Part shown: positions 1 to 12,951 of the stretch, in pieces
Position numbering within the stretch: position 1 is the stretch's first letter
Layout: each line of letters begins with the position of its first letter
DNA from: Wuchereria bancrofti
Taxonomy: Eukaryota > Nematoda > Chromadorea > Rhabditida > Onchocercidae
DNA: 64,000 nucleotides
Assembly (NCBI GenBank): GCA_005281725.1
Contig: SSBO01000012.1
Span: 4,675,521-4,739,520 of the forward strand
Reading direction: 5' to 3'
Program-made: the position numbers and the translations under genes
Notes under the pieces: generated by a model
What the model was told of the DNA's origin: nothing
The model's database searches: none
The model's input: the letters and a program-made list of their open reading frames with translations, nothing else

Positions 1-250
1 AACAAAAACATAATAGATACAACGCTGGAAGTAGTCTTTTTATTACAATTTACCGTATTCTCTATACTTATTGAGATTACTACAGAAAAGTACATATCTG
101 GTCTCATTTTCTGGAATGATTTTACGTAGTTTTTGAAGGATTACAGACTGTTGGAGAATGGCGAAGAAAGTGCGAAGTCCGACTCAAACATTCTTTTTTC
201 TTTGTAGTAAATTTTCTATAAAATATTCTATAAATTTTTACGCATTGCAG

Positions 251-689
251 CCTTTGTGTAACGAAGAATCCTTCAAGTCTGGAACATGGAATAATTTCTG
301 TAACAACGAACTGAATGAAGCAGTTGGCCCATTTAACGAGTTCTATGGAAAGTTAGCAACAGCAAAGCTACGGGCCAAAATTAGAAAACTGGAAGAAACT
401 ATGACTGATGAAGAGCGAAGAGAGGTACCTTGAATTCTTGCCAAGACTTCCAGAATTTTCGGAAGTGAGCATAAAACAGACGTAGAAGTCTATACACATC
501 CACTTACTAGTGTTTCAAGATTCAAAAATTTTATGTTTTTTCAAAAACTGTTTTCAAATTTTACAGGAACAGTTAATACAGCAAAAGCAATTGGAATCTA
601 TATGTGAAATGATCATGCATGAACCAGAAAAGTTTGGTTTACATGACAAATCAGAAGTCACGGAGCAAATGAAATTATATTCAGTTTGA
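251..689 (+). CDS. MXRA7-like protein, C-terminal exons (5' end outside or unclear)
   Basis: Two exons, 251-424 and 567-689, join in frame with a consensus acceptor before 251, a gtacct donor after 424 and a ttttacag acceptor before 567. They give about 98 residues ending in EQMKLYSV and a TGA. The basic stretch KLRAKIRKLEE, the MTDEER segment and the helix ending EPEKFGL...EQMKLY resemble the conserved C-terminus of matrix-remodelling-associated protein 7 (family knowledge: a small protein with an N-terminal membrane segment and a charged C-terminal helical domain of unknown function). The start lies upstream: a further 23-nt exon around 147-169 is possible but unproven, and no membrane segment is visible here. 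A polyadenylation signal (aataaa) lies at 863. The family call is by remembered similarity and is moderate; the exon structure is surer. Confidence 0.6.
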
Positions 690-862
690 ATTGCGTTCTG
701 GTTTCATCTTACTTTTTCTCTTCAGAGTAATTTCTCTTTAAAAATATTTCTGCATGGTTAATGCTTTAGGATGAGCTTTAATGTAATCGTAAACTATATA
801 TGATTGTATTATTCCGAACATACGGATCATCGAAGTGGTGATTATACCTTTGTGTAGTAGCC

Positions 863-868
863 AATAAA
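863..868 (+). promoter_or_regulatory. Polyadenylation signal of the MXRA7-like gene
   Basis: A canonical aataaa hexamer lies 174 bases after the stop codon of the upstream plus-strand gene, a normal distance for a nematode 3' UTR. Confidence 0.45.
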
Positions 869-2949
869 CAGTAAATGCATTTTTCACTTGTGTTTAATCT
901 TAATACATTGTTTTGATAGCAATCGTTGTATTATTTTTGACTTCGCATTTTTGAAAAATAACTGCCCATATGGGTAGGAAATCGTATGAAAGATATAAAG
1001 ACCGTAATTTCTTGACTATTTGTTAGTTTTAGTTATTTAAGGTTACATAACTCCAACTGTATTATGACTACAATCGGATTTATGCTGCTTCGAACAGTTA
1101 TATTGAAAATTTTGCATACTTTGATAGAAATCTCATACTTTTAAAGAAATCCAGGCTTTCTACTTTACCGATCTTGTCTGTTATTTGCTGCCAACATATG
1201 ACAACTTTCCTATCTTTTAAATTTCGAACAGTAAACAAGATTTTGAAAGGTAGAATAACTAGATGGAATTTGATAGGTCTAGAAAATAACTTTATGTGTA
1301 AAATTATTGGGTTTCTTTTTTACTGTTTTGTTTTAAGTATCAATCACGTTTTCTGTTCAATAGCAATTATTGCGGCTGTTGCACTTGAAAGTTTACGTCA
1401 GTGTTCCTGCTGATGAGAAGTGCATATCTAACTCCCTTAGTTTAATCCTATGTCTTTGGCTCAAAATTAAGCGCTCGAAGTAGTGATCGTTGTTTTACAA
1501 ATTTCTGGACTTTTTGACGTTTGTTGATCTACTACGGTTCTTCGGAAGGGATTTGTGTATCTGTAGACCCAAGAAAGAAATAATTGGTGCATCAAGAAAC
1601 GGAATATTGATTTATGTCAAATGTTAGTTGAGGACAAAAGAAGAGATGAATAAACTGTTGGCGACATATATTATTATGTTATTGGTTTTGTTAGTTTTTG
1701 TAATCGAGATATTTGAATAATTATCTCGTTTCGCTTTTTTTTTCCAAAAAGAACTAGCTACTAAAAGGTCGTATTGCACGATGGGGATAAAAATCTGTCT
1801 TTAGTCGTATTTTAATGCAGTATAATAAACTGGATTGGTTTTTCCATACCCACATCAAGTTTTCGGAAGCAATGTTTTATTTCTATATTTACTGAATTAT
1901 ATGCAATTCTGACATAATTCTCTTGACCGTAATTCTCAGTGTTTTTGAATAACTTCAGCTAGTTAAGTTATCCAATCATAATTTGGTGAGCGAGTTGAAT
2001 AAATAGAACAGTGCAATTTTATAGATTTGGTGGTGTAGCGAATAACCGACAGTATCATTCGAATTATCAAACAAATGATGTGGTTATTCTGAGTTTACAC
2101 GACAGTACTGTTAATCAAATGAAAATAATTGCAGGAACCATTTACAATCTGCTTATTGTATACCCTGTTTAAATATAGGTACGTTTTTCGGAATTTGTTT
2201 CCTTAAATGCGTTCGTTCTGATGTTGCTCCTGACGCCTTAACTTTCTCTCTTGAATGGAAATAGTTATAGATTGATTAAAGCAGGTTGCGTGGGCGTAAG
2301 TTGATACGAATTTTGTTAATGTTTAATACACTTCCTAATTAGATCTTATTATGAAAATAGTTCTTCACATCCTTTTTGGAAACATTGGAACAGTTGGTCT
2401 GCTAGGCTCAAAATCCAGTGGTCTGAAAAATTTTTTTCTGAACACCGATTCGATTGATATTGATTTCGATTGTTATATGTAAATTTGGTTGATTCGACAA
2501 AAATTTGATTTGATTGTTGTATATAAACGTAACATGCTGCCACAGATTAGTGAATTGAATCAAGAGAGAAAACAAAATTTATTTTGAAAGAAGTCTTAGA
2601 GGTTACCTAAGGGAAATATAGACGGTACTTGTGATGACGGATTACTGCTAAGGGAGTGATAAATTTTATGTACCACGATGTGACAATGCCGTTTTCGTTC
2701 CTTGTACTTATATGGGTGTTCGTTTAGGTGGAGTTCATATTTGTTACTAAAATCCTTTCTGTGAAATCAGCACTGACTGTTTGTAAATAGTATGAGCCAT
2801 ATCTTTTTCAATTTTTTGAAATATCAAAATCGTTCCAATTTCTTTATCTTCCCTTCAACTAATTACCTGCCCTTCCTGGTATAAATGGAATTATGGATCT
2901 AAATAAAGAATAGATTAATAAGCAAATGAATGAACTTATGTGTATTTTA

Positions 2950-3215
2950 TAAAGCAAATATTGATGGAATTAACAATATGAATGATCATGATGGTAATAG
3001 CGATACGGAAAGGTTTATGACAGCACTTCATCATCTCCAAGTCCTACTACCAGTTCAGATTTAGGACCCATTAATGAACCCACTAAAATCCCATTGCGGG
3101 ATCTCTGATTGGTCGTGGAAGTAATGGGGCAGGAAGCAGTTATGAAACCTAGACAAGTATCGGGCCATGTAAATGAGACATTTTTTTGCGACGAACATGG
3201 CTTAATATAAATGAT
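2950..3215 (+). pseudogene. Decayed coding fragment of unknown parent
   Basis: Within about 265 bases, three to four stretches in different plus frames read like one protein: first an Asn/Asp-rich piece (INNMNDHDGNSDTER), then a Ser/Thr/Pro-rich piece (STSSSPSPTTSSDLGPINEP), then IGRGSNGAGSSYE, then PRQVSGHVNETFF. Each passes to the next through an apparent frameshift or stop. The composition is unlike the AT-rich flanks. I cannot name the parent; a dead gene copy or a relic exon is the simplest reading. Confidence 0.35.
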
Positions 3216-6200
3216 ATTACAACAAATATTGATAATATCAGTAAAAGAATAATTTCTCAGAGTTCAGTGAAATAAAAGTCGTAAATTAATCATAAATGTG
3301 TACACGAAAGTGTTTCGTTTTCTCAAAAACTATTTTGTGACTAGTAGTTTTTGAATATTTCTTGTTTTTTATAACGCGACATGTTCTGTTGCGCAACTGT
3401 CTTCCATATTCTCCTACGTCCTCCCCGTTCGCTCGTCAACTGCTGTCGATCATCTAATTTTTTTTTAAAGTTTTTTTAAAGTCTCATTTATTAAGCACTC
3501 TGCTTTAATCTTCCAGGCGCATCGTCCTGCTTCATTTTTCTTTCGTTTATCTATTTCCTATTTATTCAATTACTCATTCATCTTAATATGAATGAGATTG
3601 AAATGAGATGAATAACATATCTTTCTTCGTATCTTTGGTTTCGAACATCATGAACTTTTCACTTTAATAAAAAATGATACCATGGAATATTTCAGAATCG
3701 GAGTGTGTTAATACCTGTAAGTTAAAAATGACTGCTGGTATCTCGACGACTTTTCTTCATTAAATTCCACAAATATCCACAATAGTTTTGCTTTCAATGT
3801 TGTCTTGTTAATTAAAGAAGCTAGCAAGATAAAGTTATTTTAGTTTTTATTTAAGTGAAGTACTAAATTAAATTAAGCGAAATTAATACTTGAAACACAT
3901 AATAAAGTAGCTAAAATACTTAAACAATATACACTAGTCGGACACCGTGTTTTATCTCCGTTGCTATAATACTTGTGACAAATCGTAGGTTAAATTAGGA
4001 TTTAGATTTAGAGAGCACATCAAATTGTGAGATCAGAAAGTTTGAGTTCTATTAAACCGATAACAATTCTTTATGGCACGTCATTTAACTGTACAATGTT
4101 TTCAGAGCAGTTTTGATAAACCAAGCTTTTTTTTCTCAAATCGCAAGAGGTTGTGAAATGCAAGCCAGTGACAGCCTAGATGTTGGGTGGGAAAAGTTTG
4201 ATGTGGGCCTCATCTGAAACGCTTATTTACAAATGCTTTCGAAGTGAAATAGCATGACGCTTAACAGGTAGCTGCACTGAGTACAGTGAATTCTAATGAT
4301 ATTTGATAAATGTTTAGCAAATTGATCTAAATTATATATTTCATTATAAGTAAGGTAGCGACTATATTCGAGCTGGTAATAATATCCATATTTCGATATA
4401 TTCTATTAATTTTTTCTCCAGTTTTTTTTTACTTTTTTGCATCGTTATTTCGACAAGTCAGAAGGTAAATCAGCTATGAAATGTCCGACAAATCAGATAA
4501 AAAATTTCAGATTAAATTGTTAGTTCAAAGTTATATCTTTATCAAGTAAAGTAAAATGGTTCATTTATTCACATATTTTTTATCGTCGTTTGGGTAAGCG
4601 AGAAACGTGCGATAATGAGCATATAAATTTTAGCAGCGGTAATGTGTTTCCGATATTTGTATTTTCTCAGCATATGTATTGTTTTATTTGTGAAAGCAGA
4701 AGAAAAATCCGAATTGAAGAAAATCTTCAAATATATATTCACGCATCCCAAAGAATGTAAGTATCCAATAATTTTTCCATTTATAAAGCGTAAGATTCTA
4801 GACTTGGGAGAATATTAGAAAACCACCGTTGTTTCCAACAAGTTGAGAATAAGTAAGAGTTTGTGGAAAATCTTAAATTTTGGAGAGAAAAGAATTGGAA
4901 AGAGAAGAAGGATTTAAAATACAAAGCTTAGAGGGAAGCAAGACAAAATGTATTGACGATACCTTAGATAGAAATAAAACATGAGCAATACAAAAGCAGT
5001 TGGTGAGTGGAAGTTTGTGTTAGACGCGTCATATTTTTTTTCTGTTACCTATTTTTCATAACACAAATCATTAGTTTGAAAAGACTTAAAGCTTGCACAT
5101 TCACATATTCTTGTCTTATCGTATCCCACATTTCACGTAGAGCAATGGATGGCACTGCATTTTCCACCGCATAAAAGTATTCTTGCCATTGTCACTTACT
5201 CCTTCATTAAAATCTGTTCTTTTTTGAGAGAAGGAGATAGTAATTTTTTATGATCGATCCTTACTAATTACTTAGACAAAACTCATCTATAATTCTTTAT
5301 TGAAGATGATAAGGCTTTTTTTTCAAAGCTGTTTGTTTATTAAGAGCCTATTATAAAGCTTTCATTCTGTTCTACAAATTTAATATTTGGTTCAAATTTA
5401 ATAGGAAATTCTCTTGAAAATTTCAACTAGAGGTCGCTAAATAATAGGTTGACAGCTATTTTTATATTGTTCAATTTTTTTATTTCGTTTATGTTTTTGA
5501 TTAATGATTTATTAGTTTGTTATTTATTTTATATTTATTTTAAATTAAGGAAATGATGTTAAGGAAAAACTAACCTGAGACGGTTTTCTAAATGAATCCA
5601 AAATAAATCGTGAAATAACGGAGGCCTCAAAATATTTGCAATTTATCAGGCTCAGTGCAGTCATGTTCAAGAGGTTTTGTTGGGTGAACGAGAGAAAACT
5701 GTCGTTGGACTTGATAATGACTATCAGAGAATAACGATTAAAGTTGATTCTGTTTTAACTACATGACAAGTTATCGAAAAATTCAGTGTTATTGTCAGAT
5801 TTTTTAATCATTTACATGTAAAGAAACTCAACAAATCTCTATCTCATAAATTCAGTGACAACCTGAAAATGTTTTGAAATATCTTCTCCCATTCTATACA
5901 ACAATAATAAATACTGTGGCGTGCGATTATAAATAGATTGCATACGATTCGGTGATGACCACTGCATTGGTTAGCGCAGGAAAAGTTCCAAAACGCTTCT
6001 CAAAACAGACGTCTGATGCAATTTTTCAACACCGGTAAAGGCATAAATTTAAAAAACATGCTCAACAAATCGCTGAGATGCATTGAAAACTGCATTATCT
6101 TTAGACGGCAGAGGTCATCAAAAAGTAACCGAGTTCACAACAGCGCTCAATTACATGTCAAGCAATCGATATGTTTTTCTTTTTTTTTGTGGCATCTGCA

Positions 6201-9177
6201 TTCCACTGGATCGTTTTTGGCAATCGATTATTACATTTCTAATCATTTTGGCCATTTTTCCATAGTGATAATGTTTTCCAATGGTCGAGTTTCGAATACA
6301 AGCTTCTATACTGCAAGAGTAAACAGATTTCTTTTTTGTTAGCAAAAGTCTGTTGATTACCGTAATTTTTATTTTGATCGGAAAAAATGTATTTGGATTA
6401 TAATAATTTGGAACTTACAAAATTCAAAATCTATTGTCACAACTTTATTCAGTTCTATTTTGTTCTATTTTGACCCTATGAAAGATGTACAAATATTTTA
6501 AGATAAGCGATGCAAAACTTACTGAAAGTGGGGAAGATATGGAAACAATTTTTCAACTTTGAACACTTTGTTTTTTGTTTCTTTTATTCTTTGTTCTTTT
6601 GTTTCTTGAGCAGTTGACAAGAATATGAAGCTGAATTTTTGGTAATTATGGTTTCCACGCTGACTGTACTAACTGGAATGACATCTGGAGATTAGGTATA
6701 AAAGTTAAAAGATTCAATCTTTATTGCTATTTTACAGTTTTTTGTTACGCTGTAACAATGTGACCCAAAAGATGTTTTCTTTAAAATGCGCAGATCGCAA
6801 CACAATATCAAATCATAACTAGTTCAAGCAATTGCCGTAGTTTCTGGTAACACAACTTACGAGAAAAAGATAATTATAAACGAAAAATGTTGGAGTAAAT
6901 TGCAAATCAATGTGACATCTGTAATTTTAAATATTTTAAACACGGATAAGGAGTATGTTTCGAGAATATGGGAAGTTAAAGCTTTAATGTAAAATTCAAA
7001 TATTTAAGGTGGTGATCCGTTTGAAAATGACAAAGAGTGGATACCGGCACATCGGCTATGTACAACCAAATGCGATATACATGTTGACATCTGTATGAAA
7101 AACGTGAAAAGCGACAAACAAAGATGCCAGAAATGTTTGCATTTTTTCTTTAAATTAAAGTTCAACAAAATTGTAAGGATGGGTCGCAAGAATGCAGTAA
7201 TTATTTAATACTTGATTTTAAAAATCCAATATTTCTTTTAACTTCTCTGAGTGTACTGATCTCAGCTATATTAAACAGGTTAGTGGAAAGAGCAGATGAT
7301 GTTATAGGAAAAGAGGAAGGAGTTATCTTCTTAATACACTATTTCCTTAATAAAACACTAAAAATCTTATTTTCCTTAGTTAACATAATGAATTAAACAA
7401 ATAAATTATAAAATAGGTACTGTATTACTTCCAGATATTTTGTCATAGATTTCATTTTGGAAACTGAATCCAAATCGTAATTCAAATCATAGCGTTATTC
7501 AAATACGAATTTTATTTATTTGGTTCATTTATGTATGCGTGTGCAGGGAGAATAAACATAAAAAGAGGAAATAACAAACGAAGACTGCTTAGGATTTTTA
7601 ATGCCCTTACTTAATACAATACTTCCGCATCGAAAAATACTTAGATCCGACTTCAAATGGGGTATAAATCGAACTGAGTTCAAAATTGGTTATTTCAGTG
7701 CCTGCAGAATGCATAAAAGGACTGAAGAACTTGTGATGATCATTCCGCTTCCCGCCATCTTTTCCTTCGGTTGCCGAAATAAAGAATTTTTGTCCTCATT
7801 CGTACCATTCGATAAATGCGTTCGTTGATTCCTACCAAATATGAATCTGTTGAACTGTGAAGTGAAGCAACATGCCAGCAACCAGAATCCACTGAATTAC
7901 CGATTCATGGACGTAACTCCTCCCTGAAATCATGATCCTCCTCCTATTGGAATTTAATCCATCCACAGGCTTTGAACCCCAAACCTGTCGAGAAACCTAG
8001 AATTGATGGATTCTTAATCGTTTTTATTTACCACACAGATTCAAAGTCTTTGGATATTGTTAAAAATCAATTGAAACATAGAATTTATCCAATCAATTGC
8101 AAGTATTAAATAAAACTTGCGGCAAAACGGTAAGCATAAATCATGATAGATTATATATATAATAAAAAATGCTGTAAACTGTATTTAAATTTAAAAATAA
8201 GGGCATAATAATCACAAAAAAAAGAACGATAAAACTGCAAGAAATCTGGAGATATCGAATGAGAATATATTTGTAGTTCATTATAATTCCATCAGGAGAT
8301 TTAACTTTAAGGAAAAAACCAATAGCACAGTACATTCAAAGAAAGCTTGGGAGTCTGAAAACTCCCAGAACTAGCAAGAAACTTTTGTTTTCTAGTTAAC
8401 GTGATATTAACACAATTTACCAAACAATTTTAAAGCACATTTTAAGGTTCCGATAAGTAACTGCCGAATTTCTAGAAAAATTGTCGCTTCTAAGGCCTAA
8501 CGAAATATCAAACGTCCTTCACAGTTCGCTAAACATTTACGAAAAGATGAAAAAAAAAAAAAAAAACTTGTAAGTACCAAAACCTGAGAAGCGATTAATG
8601 TGCCATGCTGACAACCAAGATGACGAAAAACAGCCTGTTACAAATTGTCACAACAATTAATGATAAAATAACATATATAAATGTTAAAAAATGTTTCGAA
8701 GGATGAGCCCTACATTCAGAGAAATCTTCTATGAAGCAGCCATTTAATCGGAATAGCAGCAAAAGAACTGCATAGCGAACATCAAGGCAAAACATCATTA
8801 TCTGCAGCTGTAGGTGGCACATGATACATTTCCATTTTCCCGGTGAAAACTTATGCTGAAAATTTATCAACCATTTCACCGATTTCACCGAGAACGAAAA
8901 TCATTACAGATGTTGCAGAAATTCAAGAGAATTGCAAAGATGCAACAATAAAGTACAGAAGAACTGGATGCAACTTAATGTCAAAAACACAAAAATACAC
9001 TCTGAAAAGCAATGAAATATATAATGATTATATTAAGACTGACATAAATGAACTAATAATTTGAAAACAAAAATAATCTGTCTCCCATCAACAATCCTAC
9101 TTCGTCACCGTGTATGAATCTTATAAAAGTGATTCAGCAAGCATCTCTGCATTGAGCTTGAAATTAAACCGAGAAAT

Positions 9178-12100
9178 TTAGGCTTTGTTATCAAAAAATG
9201 AATACGTAGGATTTTCATAGCCATTCACTTGCATTCCATTAACATGTCGCTCTCCTGGAGTGCAAACGTCAACCTGAAATTTGGGCGATTTTTTTGGATA
9301 AGTCTATGACGATGGCATATTTTTCCATTAAACTTTAAAATCTCAAACTCACATCAAACACAAAACTTTGCTGTAATTTATACTATACTGTTCCAGTATG
9401 AAAGTCTAAAAATACATGAAAAAAGAACCTCTATGAAGCCACGACGTCGTGGTCGTTGACGAACTAAAACGGTGGCAAACACGATGAAAATAACAGTAGC
9501 AGCAGATACGAAAATTAATAGTAAATTCGTTGAAATTTTGAACATACTTGCCGAGGCATCTTCCGCACTCATCTGCAGAAGCGCTAGTTTAAGGTGATCG
9601 AAAGTAAAATTCTAGAAAATGAATAACACCACCGAAATACACAAGAAGCTGCACAGAAGTGTTGTAGTAGTATCCAGGAAAAAAAAGCTGAACCTTGAAA
9701 TGCTGTAGTGGCTCATGTCTAGCATAAGATGGTCTCGGTGGCAAATCGTGCACTCTGACTGGTTCACTCACAATTGGTTCAATTTCAACGTGAAGTTCTC
9801 GTTCAACTGATTTGCTACTCGATAAAGGCTCCTCATCAGTATCTTCGATGTCGTCCTAAAACTGATTTTAAAACTTTAAAAATTTTTTCCAGGATAAAAA
9901 AAATCAACAACTTTAATCCTAGCTTTATCACAACACAGTTTACAGCGGACTTACTGGAAACATATGGAAACATATCACGAGTCTTTTAAATTTTCGAAGC
10001 AATTCGGAATTTGAAACTGACCTCATCATCCTCATCAACATTATCAGTCTCATAGGCGGTGGGCCTTTTTTTATCGAACTTGTTGCCAGTTCTCCTCTGC
10101 ACAATTTTCTCTATTACAATCTTCTTGGTATTATCATATGATTGCTTCCTTGCTTCAACGCTTGCGTCACTGTTTTCCTCCTCATCATAACTGTTACCTC
10201 CCTCATCCAAATCATGGAGCACTTTTTTTGGCTGCAAAGTTAGACTCCTATATACTCTTATCACCGTAATCAACGTATTTCCACGAAAGTCACATATCTA
10301 AGTTTTTTAGATATATTATATACACATATTATTTTACTAAGATACACAGAAACGGTATCCCTTTTAAGGTAACTGAATAAAATGAAATACTGGACATCAA
10401 GCACTCCAAAACAGGAAGAACTAAGAACATTAATGAAATGAACAAAACATTAATTTTCCTAAAAATAATTCCTCGGAAATATTTTTGAGTAGAGCAAAAT
10501 TAGATTAAATCTTACCTACAAAATTACACATAAAGCATCAGAATTTACCTCAGAAACAGTGATCATTGATAGTGTCGTCTTACGTGAACGTGAAGGGTTG
10601 TGTAAGCGATCGTATGAATCCTGGAAAGAAAAAATAACTTAGGTATTCGTCCTAGAGATTAACAATAATTTCTATCCAAAATTACCTTTTCTTATAAAAT
10701 GAATTGCTTCTCTTTCATCTTATTTCTTTCAAAAATTAGAAGTTATTATAAAAGTCATACATAAACAAGAAGTAGAAAGTAAATAATAACAGTAATTCAA
10801 GAAATGGTAACTGACTAAACTACAAGCAAATACACATAAATTATCAAAACTCATTACAGCGGTAACATCCACTGATATAAGTACTCACCTTATAATAGTG
10901 CACAAGTTTGATATTCTGTTCATCCCCACCAATTAGTGTATACTCATCTCCTGCAACCTCTGGTGTGTTCTCTCTACGATAATCCGTCCAAAATTCAACT
11001 GCAAATGTATTAATCAGTTTTTTCGCGATGATCCATACACAGCCCAATTCAGTATATAGTTGCGTTACTAGGAAAATTGGTCATTAAATATATAGATAAC
11101 CCCAAGAAGTGCCAACATATCAAATGGGATAAAACTGCATCTAGAATAAAAAGCAAAACAGTTTTTTCGAACATATATCGCAATTTGTTGATGATCAAAG
11201 TATTGAATATTTACCAGCAATCGGTCGAACTTGTCGCTCAAGTCCGGGAAAGTCTCGAAGCATTGCAAGCGTACCATTTATCCGAAGATCAATATAACGT
11301 AATTGATGAATTAGGATTGGTTCGTATGTTTCTGCTTCGTCCTAGAGAGTTGCATATTCGCTTACAATACCTTTTTATGAGCAAATGAACGATTCAAACG
11401 AATTGGGACAGTATCTTGTGTGTGGATTTGGAATAGATTTCGTCAGTAAACAAGAAAAAAAAAAAGTTACAAGTAATAATTACTCGATCCGTACGAAGCA
11501 AATGTCGGAAGCGATTAATCATATGTGTTCGATCTTTTTCTTCAGCGCGAATATACGTCTACAATATGAAATTTATTTAAGACTAATGAAAAATATAAAA
11601 TTTCAACTTGACAAATTAAAATAGTGCTGTCACAAATGCTGTTAGCAAACCGTGCGTTGTTCGCCTACTAATCACGAATAGTTCAAAATAAAACAGATAA
11701 GAATAAAACCTTAAGTGTTTTGAGTACATTATGTTTATTCGGTGCACCCATTTGCACAGCTAAAGAGGCACGATAATCATGAGTTGCCTGAAAGCTGACA
11801 GAATTTTCTGTATTATTTTCACTACTGCTAGTCAGTAACAAGAACAGATCTTTATTTGCAATACCTTTTGTAATTTATAAAAATTAAAAGAAAGAATCAA
11901 ATACTCCTCGCCATTCTAATTTAGGTTGCCGATTCCTCCGAAAAGGAAATGAAAATGCACACTTATTCTGGAATGGTTCAGTAGATGAAAAGAAATGATC
12001 TCTTGCTTGCAGGCTTTTGCAGAAAAACTACTCTTTTGTGAAAGTGCAAGGAACATAATTGTTCCGTTTTCATAGATCTACTATGTGAAAAGCAATACTG

Positions 12101-12885
12101 TGTTTCTACAATGAAAATTAGTGATTCTATCGCTATAATTTGCTAGTGCCCTTCACCTAGACTGTTAATCAGAAAATAAAGCTTAGAATTCACACACCTG
12201 TCTTTTCTTCTCATTAAGATGTGCTTGTACGCGTTCTTCATGAACATCCTCAAGTTGCTTTTTTTGTTCCTTATTCTCTTCTTCCAATGAAGTAACCTGA
12301 AATCGAAAACATTTCCTTCTTAATTAAAGCTTTTTTCCATTAGCAATAGATTGAAATGAATGAACCGTCTTTTGGAATCGCGATGTCATTTCCTTTTTGA
12401 ATGCTTCTGCACCCTTTTCATCCGTCTTCTTCATTTTTTTGTAACGTGCTTCAAGATCTGACCATTCTCGCATAACCTAAATAGCTTAAAAAATCAAATA
12501 TCAAAGAAACTAATTTAAATTACAGACTGTGGACAGATGCTACCAATCACTATTTGGTGTCATATCATAAATTTGCAGTTCCTTTTTTGTTGTGGAACTC
12601 ACAGAAATACCTTATTAATTCTAGCACGATGTCGTTTTTCCATGCGTTGCTGAGCTTCCTTGAAACGTTCATGCTCATTGACAGGATCGGACATCTTGAA
12701 ATACGGGTCTTGCAAAACGCTCTTGGCCGAAAGACCCTTCGCGTCATCTAAATGAAATAAAGTTCAAACAAGAGCCAAGGATTGGCAGATTTATTCATAA
12801 ATTGAAGAGGAAAAAAACTAGAATTCTTACATACCGTCATCTGAATCTTCGGCGTATTCACCATCATCATTATCCTCATTACCAC

Positions 12886-12951
<66 letters not shown>

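Larger units (their letters stand above)
690..9177. other. Long intergenic stretch without a supported gene
   Basis: Apart from the polyadenylation signal and the decayed fragment near 3 kb, I see no exon chain with matching splice sites. Open stretches are short and mutually overlapping in several frames. A segment at about 5620-6270 shows loosely protein-like reading in more than one frame (for example AGKVPKRFSKQTSDAIFQHR near 5970) and may be another dead copy. There is a homopolymer A run near 8550. Confidence 0.5.

Noticed and set aside
6016..6342. 108-residue plus-strand ORF
   Set aside because: Open in three overlapping frames on both strands with no homology or splice context; likely chance or a very old relic.
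9429..9611. Amyloid-beta-like peptide next to the APL-1 membrane segment
   Set aside because: The juxtamembrane sequence does not resemble vertebrate amyloid-beta; nematode APL-1 is known to lack it.
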